Below, in pieces: positions 51,510-61,400 of a DNA stretch of 64,000 nt. The notes under the pieces were generated by a model. That model worked only from the letters and a program-made list of their open reading frames with translations. It was not told the origin of the DNA and did no database searches. This DNA is from an uncultured Chitinophagaceae bacterium (GTDB lineage Bacteria > Bacteroidota > Bacteroidia > Chitinophagales > Chitinophagaceae): the NCBI GenBank assembly GCA_937862815.1, contig CALMED010000035.1, positions 1 through 64,000 of the forward strand. The letters run 5' to 3'. A program made the position numbers and the translations under genes. The stretch's first letter is position 1; each line of letters starts with the position of its first letter.

Positions 51510-53984
51510 TTATTGTACCCCTTCCTGTTCCAGCAACCACGCTACCAGTTTAATATCAAAATAACGCACGTCATCTGCCAGACGACTCTTCCAGTCGGTG
51601 AGGTTGGCATCGGGATACTCTTTTATCACCGCCTCAATTTTTCGTTTACGCTCCGGATCAGGTACATAGTCATCTGTAGGTAAGAAACCCGATTGAATCA
51701 GCCGCATGATATGGCTCTCAACCGTATTGAGTGTAAGATTGCGGTCGTTTGCGATATGTTCCGGCGATTTACCCTGTTGCAGTTGCTCGTAGGTGAGCAG
51801 GTGACTGGCTACCCGCTCAGCTGCGGCCCTGGGTTTCCGTTCCCGTTTGGGTGCCCCCTGGTAAGCGTGCATCTGGCTTTGCAATTGGTGTTCCGCACAA
51901 TAATCAGAAATGATGTCCAGCAGTTCCGGGCCCCATTTCTCCACTTTGGCCGTACCCATCCCTTTGATCCGCAGCAAATCTTCTTTTGACAGAGGCAGAT
52001 AGCTGCAGATTTCCAGCAGGGTTTCATTTTTAGCGACATAGAAAACCGGCAGGTTTTGTTCCTGGCAGGTAGCGTCTCTCCATGCACGGAGAACCCGGTA
52101 GAGTTCAGGGTGTGCTGTGCCGGAAACTGGTGTTGCCGACTGCCGGATAGCATAAGCAGTAATCCCGGTCAACCGCGGTGCCTGGTATTGCAGTTTGTGC
52201 CGCAGGTAACCAGTGACGGTGAATGGTTCCCCGCAAAACCGCAACAGGTATTTCCATCTATGCAGCTCCTGTGCGAGTTCCTGCAGCCGCTCATCTATCA
52301 TTTCAGCGGCTTCTTTGTGCTCGGTGCTGAACGGGTGTTTCCGCAAGAAGGCTTCCAATGTTTCTGCCTGTGCCAGGAAATAGTCTGATGCGTCGGTAAT
52401 GCGCTTTTGGAGGTTACTGTTCGCTTCAATGGGTTGTTGTTTTAAAAGGGGGGCAACCTGTGCCAAAAACTTATGGCCCACTTCCACCAGGCTGAGCAGC
52501 TGCCGCTCCCAATGAACCAACCAATCCTTTCCGGCCTCTTTTAACTGATCGGTGTTGCTGCGGCATTGCTCCTTCAGCATACGGAACAAACGCTCCGGTT
52601 CCTGCATGCCGAACAAATCGTCGAATAACTGCTGGGTAAACAACTGCCGGGCACCGGCAAAGCGTTCGGCCAGGGAGCCTTTCGGCGTCAGGGTTTTCTG
52701 TCCTTGCACCACCTGATCATTGCTGATAAGCGCCGTGGGCGGTATACGACTCAGCAATACAATTCCTTCGAGCCGGGTGCAGCGGCTCAGCGCAACATAG
52801 ACCTGTCCGCTGCTGAAAGCGGCGGCGGCGTCTATCACCACGTTATCGAAGGTGAGTCCCTGGCTTTTATGAATGGTTACCGCCCAGGCCAGTCGAAGCG
52901 GGTATTGTTCAAAACTGCCCAGCACCTCCTCTTCCAGTTGTTCCGTCTGGCGATTAAGTGTGTACCGGATGCTGTCCCAGGTATCTTTCTTTACCTGTAC
53001 CGTTCCGTCGGAACAACGGACACTTATTCCATCGGTTGACAATGATTCCACCACGCCGATCTTTCCGTTGAAGTATTGCTTTCCCACCGGGTCATTTTTG
53101 AGAAACATCACCTGGGCGCCTTCTTTGAGGCGGAGCTCAAATTCCGCCGGATAGTTGTTCTCCGCGAAATCGCCCTGTACGGTGGCGGTATAGGTGTGGA
53201 GAACAGTGTGTAATTGCTGAAGTTCACGGTTGTTGATCCGGTCGGCCTGCGCATTGTGCGAGGTGAGTGTAATAAAGGTCTCGCCGGGAGGCGGCCGGAA
53301 ACCGGGATTGAAACGTTGGTGCAGCTCTTCAAAATCTTCGGCGGTCATCTCGTTGTTCCGCACTCTGTTGAGCAGCCGTACAAAGACTTCTTCCTTCTGC
53401 CGGTAGATGGTAGTGAGTTCGATCAGCAGCGGTTGTTGCTCCTGCACGGCCTTGCTGTCGAAAAAATAGGGAGAAGAATAAAATTCCTGCAGCAGTTGCC
53501 ATTCCTGCTGCTGGGCCACTGGCGGCAGTTGGTACAGGTCGCCGATGCACACGAGCTGCACACCACCAAAGGGTTGTTCGTGGTTGCGGCGGATACTGCG
53601 CAGAATCGCATCAATGGCATCCAGGACATCACAGCGCACCATGCTGATTTCATCAATCACCAGCAGTTCGAGTTTTCGGAACAGATGCTGTTTCTGTTTG
53701 CCAAAGCGCAGACGGGCCAGCAGTTCCCTGCGGCCGGCACCCGTGGGAAGAAAAGGATGAAACGGCAGCTGAAAAAGGCTGTGCAAAGTTACGCCGCCTG
53801 CATTGATGGCTGCCACGCCGGTAGGCGCTGCCACCACCATGTTTTTGGTGGTATGCTCTTTCAGGTATTTTAGAAACGTCGTCTTTCCCGTTCCCGCTTT
53901 CCCCGTGAGGAATACCGCTTCCTGCGTTTCGGTAATGAAACGGAAGGCAAGGTCGAACGGTTCGTTGATTTCTATCGTGTGCAT
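51510..53984 (-). CDS. PIF1-like DNA helicase with HRDC and C-terminal helix-turn-helix
   Basis: 824 residues. N-terminal AAA/UvrD-like motor: Walker A FLTGKAGTGKTTFLKYL near residue 28, APTGVAAINAGGVTLHS, Walker B LLVIDEISMVRCD, and the QLPPV and LTTIYRQ motifs; a UvrD_C-like end has AWAVTIHKSQGLTFDNVVID and YVALSRCT. Next come a long helical linker (about 450-620), an HRDC domain (LPVFYVAKNETLLEICSYLP, then LLRIKGMGTAKVEKWGPELL) and a helix-turn-helix (SPEHIANDRNLTLNTVESHI) like those at the ends of RecQ proteins. PIF1/Dda helicases unwind DNA from 5' to 3'; the added DNA-binding modules are common in Bacteroidota. Likely in replication or repair. Confidence 0.92.
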   Translation of the reverse strand: MHTIEINEPFDLAFRFITETQEAVFLTGKAGTGKTTFLKYLKEHTTKNMVVAAPTGVAAINAGGVTLHSLFQLPFHPFLPTGAGRRELLARLRFGKQKQHLFRKLELLVIDEISMVRCDVLDAIDAILRSIRRNHEQPFGGVQLVCIGDLYQLPPVAQQQEWQLLQEFYSSPYFFDSKAVQEQQPLLIELTTIYRQKEEVFVRLLNRVRNNEMTAEDFEELHQRFNPGFRPPPGETFITLTSHNAQADRINNRELQQLHTVLHTYTATVQGDFAENNYPAEFELRLKEGAQVMFLKNDPVGKQYFNGKIGVVESLSTDGISVRCSDGTVQVKKDTWDSIRYTLNRQTEQLEEEVLGSFEQYPLRLAWAVTIHKSQGLTFDNVVIDAAAAFSSGQVYVALSRCTRLEGIVLLSRIPPTALISNDQVVQGQKTLTPKGSLAERFAGARQLFTQQLFDDLFGMQEPERLFRMLKEQCRSNTDQLKEAGKDWLVHWERQLLSLVEVGHKFLAQVAPLLKQQPIEANSNLQKRITDASDYFLAQAETLEAFLRKHPFSTEHKEAAEMIDERLQELAQELHRWKYLLRFCGEPFTVTGYLRHKLQYQAPRLTGITAYAIRQSATPVSGTAHPELYRVLRAWRDATCQEQNLPVFYVAKNETLLEICSYLPLSKEDLLRIKGMGTAKVEKWGPELLDIISDYCAEHQLQSQMHAYQGAPKRERKPRAAAERVASHLLTYEQLQQGKSPEHIANDRNLTLNTVESHIMRLIQSGFLPTDDYVPDPERKRKIEAVIKEYPDANLTDWKSRLADDVRYFDIKLVAWLLEQEGVQ

Positions 53985-54330
53985 CCGGGCTATAGTTATT
54001 GCAAGAGGTAATGCTTCTCCCGCATAATACGACTTAACATTTAGTATACAAGAATGCTGTTAAAAATATATTTCATAATAATGCTGATTCTTGTATTCTT
54101 CAATATATAATATTGTATTGCTAATCAACTTAATACTCAGCACATCACTGTACACTATTTGTCAGAAAAGATTTGCAAAAGATCATACGAAGATTATAAC
54201 ATCTTTAATTACTGAATATAAAATCATTCTTTTTCGACAACACTCAAGCATCTATTTAATTTTTCCGGTTGTTAATGGTTGATCTTTTGTTATACATCGC
54301 AGTCTTGTTTCATTCTTGCTTTGTGGTCGA
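53985..54330. other. AT-rich intergenic region
   Basis: Strongly AT-rich, with scattered short frames in both directions that look random (Ile/Leu/Ser-rich, no family features). I see no convincing gene. It marks the left edge of an AT-rich islet that runs to about 55619. Confidence 0.5.
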
Positions 54331-54510
54331 TTAACGTGAATATTTTCTAAATAAAAAATACATGAGGCATGACCAGAGAATGCCGCTTCCCACGCATAAC
54401 CAGAAACTATAATGTGCAGGATTGAATGTACCAAATGGAGCAAAGGCCATTAATGATACAGCGAAAATGCAAGATGATAGTACAAGGCTGAGCGTTCTCC
54501 CTTTATTCAT
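54331..54510 (-). CDS. Small two-helix membrane protein, hypothetical
   Basis: 59 residues with two hydrophobic stretches (LSLVLSSCIFAVSLMAFAPF and WLCVGSGILWSCLMYFLF) and a basic end (RKYSR). It starts 11 bp after the stop of the glycine-zipper lipoprotein gene and is AT-rich like it, so the two probably form a unit. A longer start overlapping the upstream gene (54534) also exists. No family recognised. Confidence 0.55.
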   Translation of the reverse strand: MNKGRTLSLVLSSCIFAVSLMAFAPFGTFNPAHYSFWLCVGSGILWSCLMYFLFRKYSR

Positions 54511-54521
54511 ATTAAACAAAT

Positions 54522-55391
54522 TTAGCGAAAACAAGAACCCAACAATTCTGCTGCAATACCTGATACAGCCCCACTAACAAAACCGGTAGCAGCACCAAAA
54601 ACAGCTCCTCCAACACAACCTGTTGCAGTACCGATACCGGGAATAACCACCGTTCCCCCAAGACATCCTGCTTTTAAACCCAAAGCACCTCCTGAAAAAA
54701 ATCCCACGACAGCACCCAACATAACATTCCGTACATTAATAGTACATCTGCTTTGAATTTGAAACCCCGACCTTGTATTGCCTTCATAAACTAACTGTAA
54801 GGCATTACTAATTTCCGTATATGTGCCGTTTTCTAAATATTCTACTAATGAAATTATTGACCGAGATAAAGTAATCAATAAAACTTTTTCTTCGCTTGCC
54901 AAAGATGATGTCAAAATAGTGCCTTCATAAGTAACCGATATTTCCTTTATTCGGTTGTAGTCGTGTTCTGCTAATACTGAATCAAGATATGGCCTGATAA
55001 AATATATCTGTTGCTCATTAAATATTAAACTAAAGTGTATTGGGTCGAACTCCTGGACGCGATTGGTATGTTGCAGAATAGACAAGTTTCTGAAATTGTA
55101 GTTTTCAGCAACAGATAAGGCTGCGGTCTGTCTTTTTTCCGATTCTGGTCCTGCCAATTCATGAAATAAACTGTAAACAAAATTTCTTTCATTAAATACA
55201 AGGGCTCCTGCCGAAACCTTGGATATATTTTCAGTGAATTTAAAATTACCACAGGATAAAGCCTTGGCTATCATCTTGCTGACTTTTGCTTTTTCAAAAG
55301 TATAACTGCTATCTTTTATAAAATTGCCAGATTGTTTGCAAGATGTAAATAGGAATAAAAATACAATTGATTGTATTAGTGCATTTTTCAT
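54522..55391 (-). CDS. Lipoprotein with C-terminal glycine-zipper membrane segment
   Basis: 289 residues: lipoprotein signal KNALIQSIVFLFLFTSC, a polar mostly helical domain (20-220), then a C-terminal hydrophobic region (about 225-287) packed with small residues: AVVGFFSGGALGLKAGCLGG, then GCVGGAVFGAATGFVSGAV and SGIAAELLG. The repeated GxxxG and AxxxG spacing is a glycine zipper, as in pore-forming peptides, bacteriocins and outer-membrane anchors such as OmpA-like SlyB. Two Cys in the zipper and one near the end could form disulphides. The gene is AT-rich compared with both sides. Function unknown; membrane insertion is a reasoned guess. Confidence 0.72.
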   Translation of the reverse strand: MKNALIQSIVFLFLFTSCKQSGNFIKDSSYTFEKAKVSKMIAKALSCGNFKFTENISKVSAGALVFNERNFVYSLFHELAGPESEKRQTAALSVAENYNFRNLSILQHTNRVQEFDPIHFSLIFNEQQIYFIRPYLDSVLAEHDYNRIKEISVTYEGTILTSSLASEEKVLLITLSRSIISLVEYLENGTYTEISNALQLVYEGNTRSGFQIQSRCTINVRNVMLGAVVGFFSGGALGLKAGCLGGTVVIPGIGTATGCVGGAVFGAATGFVSGAVSGIAAELLGSCFR

Positions 55392-55757
55392 AAATAAATT
55401 TTGGGTTTTAAATTATTTGCTACTCTTTTGAATTAAATCTTTTTCAATCATATACAATGTAATTTGTGTGCTTAAACCTGTCAGCTCGGTTGTTCTTTAT
55501 TACAGCGTCCACAAATGCTACACATATAAAACTGAGTGTTGTGACCTATTTTGAATGATGCAACACTCTATTATTTATCACCTTAAAAAAGATTAAATTA
55601 GAGCCCTACTTTTTTAAAAGGATGGGAAACCGGAAGCCGGGTTTGTTGTCTGTTGGTCGCTTCCGGTCCCCATCCGTTTGATGGCCGGGGGGCATCGCCG
55701 GCGGAGATATCCGGACAGTAACTGCCGGTCTGCGAAGCCGGTTTACCGCTGGTACCG
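55392..55757. other. Intergenic region with long inverted repeat at the islet edge
   Basis: The AT-rich part (to about 55610) shows no gene. Then 55620-55637 (GGATGGGAAACCGGAAGC) pairs with 55659-55675 (GCTTCCGGTCCCCATCC) over 16-17 bases with one bulge and one mismatch around a 21-base loop. On the minus strand the stem is followed by CTTTTAAAAAAG. It is either the terminator of ssb or a relic of the islet's end. From 55676 to 55757 further CCGG-rich short dyads follow, such as CCGGTCTGCGAAGCCGG. Confidence 0.6.
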
Positions 55758-56099
55758 TCAGCTCTTCTTATCGCCCAGCAGCAGCAGCTCGTTCAGCTGC
55801 ACCTCGGTGATGTACTTTTTCACCCCGTCCTTGTCGGTGTAGCTGCGGTTGATGAGCTTGCCTTCGATGGCCACTTCGGAGCCCTTGCCCAGGTACTTCT
55901 CCGCCAGTTCGGCCACTTTGCCCCAGGCCACCACATTGTGCCACTGGGTTTCCTGTACTTTTTCGCCCTTGGCATTCCGGTAACTCTCGTTGGTGGCCAT
56001 GCTGAAACGGGCCATTTTCTTACCCCCGGTAACGGTTTTAATTTCGGGGGTCATGCCCAGGTTGCCAATCAACTGGACTTTGTTCTTCAATGCATACAT
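55758..56099 (-). CDS. ssb: Single-stranded DNA-binding protein
   Basis: 113 residues forming one OB-fold: KNKVQLIGNLGMTPEIKTVT, ARFSMATNESYRN, TQWHNVVAWGKVAELAEKYL and GSEVAIEGKLINRSYTDKDG are all family-typical. It is about 40 to 60 residues shorter than the main bacterial SSB and lacks the acidic DxxF/DIPF tail that recruits repair proteins, ending LLLLGDKKS. So it is probably a secondary SSB, like those used in competence or by plasmids. It sits just outside the AT-rich islet. Confidence 0.93.
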   Translation of the reverse strand: MYALKNKVQLIGNLGMTPEIKTVTGGKKMARFSMATNESYRNAKGEKVQETQWHNVVAWGKVAELAEKYLGKGSEVAIEGKLINRSYTDKDGVKKYITEVQLNELLLLGDKKS

Positions 56100-56237
56100 A
56101 GGTGTTCTGTTTGTGCCGTGCTCTATTTCAAGCCGTGCGGTTAAAAAATAATTGTATCACAGCCGGTGGGTGACGTCGGGGCCCTCCGGCCCTACAAAAA
56201 TGAAACAGGTGAGAAGCGGGAGCCGGATTTTATTCGT

Positions 56238-56253
56238 TTACATCCGGATGTAA
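56238..56253. promoter_or_regulatory. Perfect 16-bp palindrome, possible operator
   Basis: TTACATCCGGATGTAA reads the same on both strands. It sits 13 bases before the -33 TTTG of the next gene, between divergent ssb and the Zn-ribbon-type gene, a usual operator position. Three CGTTT(A/G) repeats overlap it. Confidence 0.5.
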
Positions 56254-56266
56254 GCGTTTGTAATCG

Positions 56267-56296
56267 TTTGTGAAACGGATAAATTCTGTAACTTTC
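56267..56296 (+). promoter_or_regulatory. Candidate promoter (TTTG-N18-TAACTTTC)
   Basis: The -33 TTTG is 18 bases from TAACTTTC, which differs from the -7 consensus in the last base, 12 bases before the ATG. Confidence 0.4.
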
Positions 56297-56308
56297 CTGT
56301 CTAACACT

Positions 56309-56689
56309 ATGACTATGAACACACCGGAGAAAAACTGCCGCCAGTGCAGCAAGCCGCTGCGTGGGCGGTGCGACAAAAAATTCTGCGACGATTACTGCCG
56401 CAACAGTTACAACAACCTTTTACGGACGGACACGGGAACCACCAACCGGATCCGCAACATCAACAACAGCCTTGCTCGGAACCGGCGCATCCTTCGCGAA
56501 CTGCTGCCGGCAGACGGGGGTATGACCAAGGTGCACCACGACAAGCTGGTGTTGCTGGGGTTTCATTTCAAGTACCATACACACCGGTACACCAATAAAA
56601 AAGGGCAGGATTACCTCTTCTGCTACGAATACGGTTACCTGCCACTGGAAGGGAACTGGTACCTGCTGGTACAACGCAACGACCTGTAA
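56309..56689 (+). CDS. Small Cys-rich (zinc-ribbon-like) protein, hypothetical
   Basis: 126 residues. The N-terminus holds NCRQCSKPLRGRCDKKFCDD followed by YCRNSYNN: five Cys in C-x2-C-x8-C-x4-C-x3-C spacing, similar to MYM-type or DUF2116-like zinc ribbons. The middle is basic and helical (RIRNINNSLARNRRILREL) and the end has aromatic beta strands (YLFCYEYGYLPLEGNWYLLV). A nucleic-acid-binding role is plausible. I recognise it as a type common in Bacteroidota but without known function. The ATG at 56315 would be an equally good start. Confidence 0.78.
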   Translation: MTMNTPEKNCRQCSKPLRGRCDKKFCDDYCRNSYNNLLRTDTGTTNRIRNINNSLARNRRILRELLPADGGMTKVHHDKLVLLGFHFKYHTHRYTNKKGQDYLFCYEYGYLPLEGNWYLLVQRNDL

Positions 56690-56699
56690 CAGCCAGGTG

Positions 56700-58388
56700 T
56701 TAATCAAACGTGAGTCCGCGTGGACGGGTACGGGCCAGCAGGGTCTGCATAGCCGATGTTATGGAAATAGCGACCGAAGATCCTTCATCGCTCTCCGTCT
56801 TATCTATTTCTCCGTTGCTCTTATAAGTTACCCGCACGGAGCCTTTGCCTTCGCTGCGGATAAGGATGGGCTTGCCCATGCTGTTATACTCAAACTCGAG
56901 CACGCCGTCTTCGTATACCATACGGCTGATCTTGTTGTTTTCGTCGTAACTGAGCTCCACCCATTTGCCGTCTTCATCGGCCCGTACCAGGTCGCCGTTG
57001 GTATTGTACCTGTAAGAGTACACAGTCAGCCGGCTGGTGGCTTTATCCGTGTACTCGCTGCGAACAATTTTGCGGAGCAGGGAATCATAGGTTACCCGGG
57101 TAATGGACGTATTATTCTCTTTGTATGTCAGGAGGCAGAAGCTGTTGTAGGCATACGTGGAAGTGCGGGTGCCGGACCGGTCCTGGTTGCGGATACGGAG
57201 CGGATTGTTGCAGTTCTCGCTGTAGACGGTTTCCTTTTCTGTATATCCCACCCGCTGTAAGATGCGGTAAGTATACCGGCTACCGTCCATCTTTGTTCTG
57301 ATTTCGTATTCATAGTAATTACTGTCGCTTCCCCCGGTGTAGCGATTGGGGGCCACCACATAGGTGGCGTAACGGTCGTCGTTCACCTGGCCTTCTTCGG
57401 TATAAAAACTAACATAAATGTATTCCTTCCAGCCTCCATCGCGTTCGGTAATCCGTTTTACGAAGTAGTTGGTGTTGTAGTATTCAATCAGCATCGCTGT
57501 TTGATCTTTATACCGGATGGCGGTCATGTTGTGCACCGCATCATACTCGTGCCGGTAGGTATTTCCGGCAACGTCCACTGTCTTTACCAGGTTTTCGCCT
57601 TCAAACGTATAATACGAAATACCGAGTGATGACTGAATCTGGCTAAGCTTACCGTCTCTTGTAAAGCGAAATACAAACTTATTTCCGTTGCGGTCGGCAA
57701 CCGTATTGATCTGCTGTTGCCGGTTGTAAGTGATGATATAGCGGGGCTGGTTGTCTTTGGTGTACTTGCCGGCCATCAGCCCCTGTTCATCAAACACATC
57801 GTAACTGCCGTCACTGTACGTGCGCCGGTAGCCGGTTGCGGTACGCTCTGCACGCTGGTTACCCCGGTCGGTGCTTACCCACCGCGTACCCGCAGAAAAG
57901 TCAGGAGCCTGCAAAAGGCCGGCCTGCAGGTATTTCTTCCAGCGTGTAGCCCGCTCTTCCCGGTTGTTGCGCAGCTTTTGCCGGTAGGCACTGATGGCGC
58001 CCGGATTGTTTTCCAGATCGCCCTTTTCCAGGGCAGCTTGTATCAGCCGGTTGATTGCTTCTGTCAGGGCCTCTTCGTCTGCTTGTGCACCGTCAAAGAA
58101 GGTATTTGCACCGGAACCATGCTCCTTGATAAAGATGGTGCCGTCGCCGATGGCAAAGAGCCGGGTTTCAATTTCACTCCCCCAGCCAAAACCAAACAGC
58201 CCCCGCTCGATGGATTTGGAGTTATAGGTACGAAGGATTTCAAAGCCGCTGGTCTTACTGAAGCTGTGGTCGGTGTAGCTGATGTAAAAATTGCCATTCT
58301 TCAAGTTTACGCCAGCCAGAAGTGTGCCGGAAAATAGCAGCCACCCGCATAACAAAAAAAAGTGAAATCGAAACGTTTTCATCATCAT
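56700..58388 (-). CDS. Secreted RHS-repeat (YD-repeat) protein without a toxin tail
   Basis: 562 residues: signal peptide (KTFRFHFFLLCGWLLFSGTL), a DUF6531-like N-terminal part (NLKNGNFYISYTDHSF, ERGLFGFGWGSEIETRLF), then about a dozen YD repeats such as GYRRTYSDGSYDVFDEQGLM, YITYNRQQQINTVADRNGNKF-type units and YRHEYDAVHNMTAIRYKDQT. It ends in plain SVAISITSAMQTLLARTRPR with no hypervariable toxin domain and no DPxGL-type cleavage motif, so it is unlike full-length RHS toxins. Many small RHS proteins of this sort exist in Bacteroidota; a surface or cell-wall role is possible. Immediately downstream of the caspase-TPR gene on the same strand, with a terminator-like hairpin between. Confidence 0.88.
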   Translation of the reverse strand: MMMKTFRFHFFLLCGWLLFSGTLLAGVNLKNGNFYISYTDHSFSKTSGFEILRTYNSKSIERGLFGFGWGSEIETRLFAIGDGTIFIKEHGSGANTFFDGAQADEEALTEAINRLIQAALEKGDLENNPGAISAYRQKLRNNREERATRWKKYLQAGLLQAPDFSAGTRWVSTDRGNQRAERTATGYRRTYSDGSYDVFDEQGLMAGKYTKDNQPRYIITYNRQQQINTVADRNGNKFVFRFTRDGKLSQIQSSLGISYYTFEGENLVKTVDVAGNTYRHEYDAVHNMTAIRYKDQTAMLIEYYNTNYFVKRITERDGGWKEYIYVSFYTEEGQVNDDRYATYVVAPNRYTGGSDSNYYEYEIRTKMDGSRYTYRILQRVGYTEKETVYSENCNNPLRIRNQDRSGTRTSTYAYNSFCLLTYKENNTSITRVTYDSLLRKIVRSEYTDKATSRLTVYSYRYNTNGDLVRADEDGKWVELSYDENNKISRMVYEDGVLEFEYNSMGKPILIRSEGKGSVRVTYKSNGEIDKTESDEGSSVAISITSAMQTLLARTRPRGLTFD

Positions 58389-58409
58389 ACAATTAAAATT
58401 TTCATAGCA

Positions 58410-58431
58410 CCCGCCAGGTTGTTAAGGCGGG
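58410..58431 (-). terminator. Hairpin between the caspase-TPR and RHS genes
   Basis: CCCGCC and GGCGGG pair around a 10-base loop; on the minus strand an AAAATTTT-type tract follows. It may reduce read-through from the caspase gene into RHS. Confidence 0.45.
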
Positions 58432-58449
58432 CTGATAAACCGTACCGTG

Positions 58450-61400
58450 TTACCATTCTTTCAACTGCTGCAACAACAGCTGGGTGGCGGCACTGTAGTT
58501 GGTCCGCCAACGACCGGCATCTTTCCAGTTACTGTTCGATTTGTTTTCCTTTTCCAGCCACTCCTTTGCAGCAGACGGTTGCTGCTGCACCAGCCGTACA
58601 GCAGCCATGCCCAAATACGACGGGTTGGGTGAATAGCGGAGTGATTGTTCAAAACGTGCGAACGCATCCTTAACATCGCCGCCGTCGAGGTAGCACCAGC
58701 CCAGCAGCTGCAGCACCCGGTAGCGGAAACTATCGGTAAGTGATGAATCGGCCAGCATGCGCTGCAGCAACGGGATGGCTGCTGCCGGCTTACCATTTAG
58801 ATAATACAACGTAGACGCCTTGATGTAAAATCCAAACTGTTTATACTCGATCCATCCCACCGCCGCGTGCAGCAGTTCTCCGGCCGCCGCAGGTTTCCGG
58901 GCCAGGAGCAGGTTATCGGACCTGTCCATCAGCGCCACGGCAATCTGTTTCATGCTGTGCAGCAGGGGATCCGTTGCGTGGGCTTTCTGAAAGTAACGCA
59001 CCGCTTCTGAAAACCGGTTCAATTCGAGTTCGGTATAGGCGAGGTTGCTGTAGGCAAGTGCATAGTTGCTGTCGGCCTGCAGGGTATAGTTGTAATACAC
59101 CGCCGCGGAGTCGTAAAGGCCGGACGTGTAATAATAGTTGCCCAGCAGGTTGTACACATCGGGGTTCTCTTCAAAATACACCCGTGCCTGCTGCAGGATC
59201 CACACGGCACTATCGGCTTTCCGCTGGCGCAGGTAGGTTTCGTGCATCCACTGGTAGGCGGTCCAGTAAAACGGACTGATAGAAAGACTTTTGCGGTAAT
59301 GTTCCAGCGCTTCGGGATAACGGCGGCTGTTCTGGTAATAGCGGCCCAGGTTGGTCCACGCGGCTGGTTTACCGGGATTCACCCGGACGGCTTCGCGGAA
59401 GAGCTGCAGGGCGCCGGTACTGTCTTTCTGTTTGGCCAGCAGCCAGGCACGCCCGGCATAGGCCCACGGGTCATAGGGGTTGTTGCTGATGGCCAGCCGG
59501 TAGAGGCTATCGGCTTTCTGCCAGAGAACAGCGTTCGGTCCTTCCCGGTAATAATCGGCCAGCTCAGTGAGAGTGCTGGAATAAAACGGCTCAAGTTCCA
59601 CCGACCGTTCGAGTAATTCGGTAGTAACGCGGGCGTTTACTTTCTTGTACAATTCGGCCAGGTGGTGGTATGTGTACACAAACTGGCTGTCGGCCGCCAT
59701 GGATTGGCGGAAATAGTTTTCCGCTTCGCGGATGTTGCCCCGGTCGCGATACACCAGTCCCAGGTTGCTGTATTCAACCGCCACGTCCACCGTATCTATT
59801 TCTATGGAATAACGGTAGAGTCGTTCCGCTTCGCGGTAGCGCTTGAGGTCGTAGTATACGTTGGCGAGGTTGTTATACGGCCAGCTGAACTGCGGTGCCA
59901 GCCGGATTACTTCTTCAAACACCTCCGTGGCTTCCCGGTAGCGGTTCTGGTCGCGGAGCACATTGCCCAGGCTGCTGCGGGGATAGGTCCAGGTGGGGAT
60001 GAGTTCAATGGCCCGCCGGTAGTACTGCTCGGCCAGCGGGTAATCGTTCTGGTACTCGGCCACACGGCCCAGTGCCTGCAGCACAAAGGCGGCATCGGGT
60101 TCCAGCCGCAGGGCTTCGTGCAACAAGGACTTAGCCCGTTCATACTGGCGGAAATTGCGGCTGCGGAGATAGGAATATGCTTCGAGGTAGCGGGCATAGA
60201 TAGCGTACACCCGGTAGCCGTAGTCGGCCGTATCCAGCAACTGCAGCAGCAGGTAACTTTTATCGGCCGCCGCTTTAAAATAATGCGCCGGTGGAAGGTT
60301 GTTTTTTCCCAGCAGGATGGTGTTCACCGCCTGCTGCGGGTCGCTGCCCAGCTGCTGGGTGAGCCGCAGCTTCGTGTGCCGCAGCCAGTCGGCCGGCAGC
60401 TGTTTCTTCTTCGTCCATTGCTGTTGCAGGTCCACCGCTCCCTGCCAGTCGGCGGTTGCAATTTTTGTATTGAGCTGTTCCAGCAATGCCTGCTGGGCGA
60501 CTGTGAGGGGGCTGAGCCAGGGCGCATCGGTCCCGTTAGCTAACGACTTCCCCTTTACGTTCACCGCCACGATCTGCTGCAGGGCGTTTTCCTGCAGACG
60601 CTGAAAGGTGAGCGCCTTCATCTCCGGTGCCACCTGCATTACCACCTTTCCGCCCGACGGGGCATTGATGGTGGGTTCCTGCCGCTCCTGGGATTCCTGC
60701 AACACCTGGTTATACACGTAGAGGTTGAGTTCGTTGACGCGGATCTTGTTGTCGGCCGGACTGTTATCCGCTTCTCCCAGCAACCCTTTCACGAGGTAGT
60801 AAGTAAAGAAGCCGTGTCCCAGCTCCTTGTTTTCATACGAGCGCTGGTTGGCACCGCAGCTGAGGTAACGGATGGTGTTGCGGAAGGAGGAGAGGGCGCC
60901 TTCGCTCAAGAGGTCGGCACCCTGTTCGTTGATGGTTTGCCCGCTGTGACAGGCATCGAGGATGATGCTCACCTGCACACCGTTGCCGGTGAGGTGCTCC
61001 ACCGCATCGTTGAGGTCGCGGAAGCTGAGGGTGCCCTGGGCGCCGGTGTAGGCCCGGTCTACATTCACATCGCTGCACAGCAGGTAACCCACATAGCCCT
61101 TGGTGCTGGTATCGGTGGACAGCTGGATGTCGCCGTGCCCCGAAAAATAGATGATCACCTCGTCGCCCTTTTTGAGGGGCAGGGTTTTAAACTGCCGCAC
61201 GGCCTGGTTTACGGCATGGCTGTTGGCATCGCGGTTGAGGAGCAGCAGGAGGTTGCGGGGTTCCACTTTTGGGGTTTCCTGCAAAAAGCGGGCATAGAGG
61301 GCGGCGTCTTTATCGGCGGCGTTGAGACGGATGCGGGGCGCATCGTAGAGAGAGATGCCAATCACCAGTGCATAGGTGGTGCCGGCCGCCACAACGGGCT

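Noticed and set aside
54091..54443. Short frames in the AT-rich gap on both strands
   Set aside because: Random-looking Ile/Leu/Ser/His content, no export signal, helix or family; expected by chance in DNA this AT-rich.
55620..55675. Insertion-sequence end or MITE
   Set aside because: Only one inverted pair, no transposase, no target duplication visible and no partner copy; a terminator explains it as well.
56700..58388. RHS toxin with immunity gene
   Set aside because: The C-terminus lacks a toxin domain and cleavage motif, and no small immunity-like gene follows.
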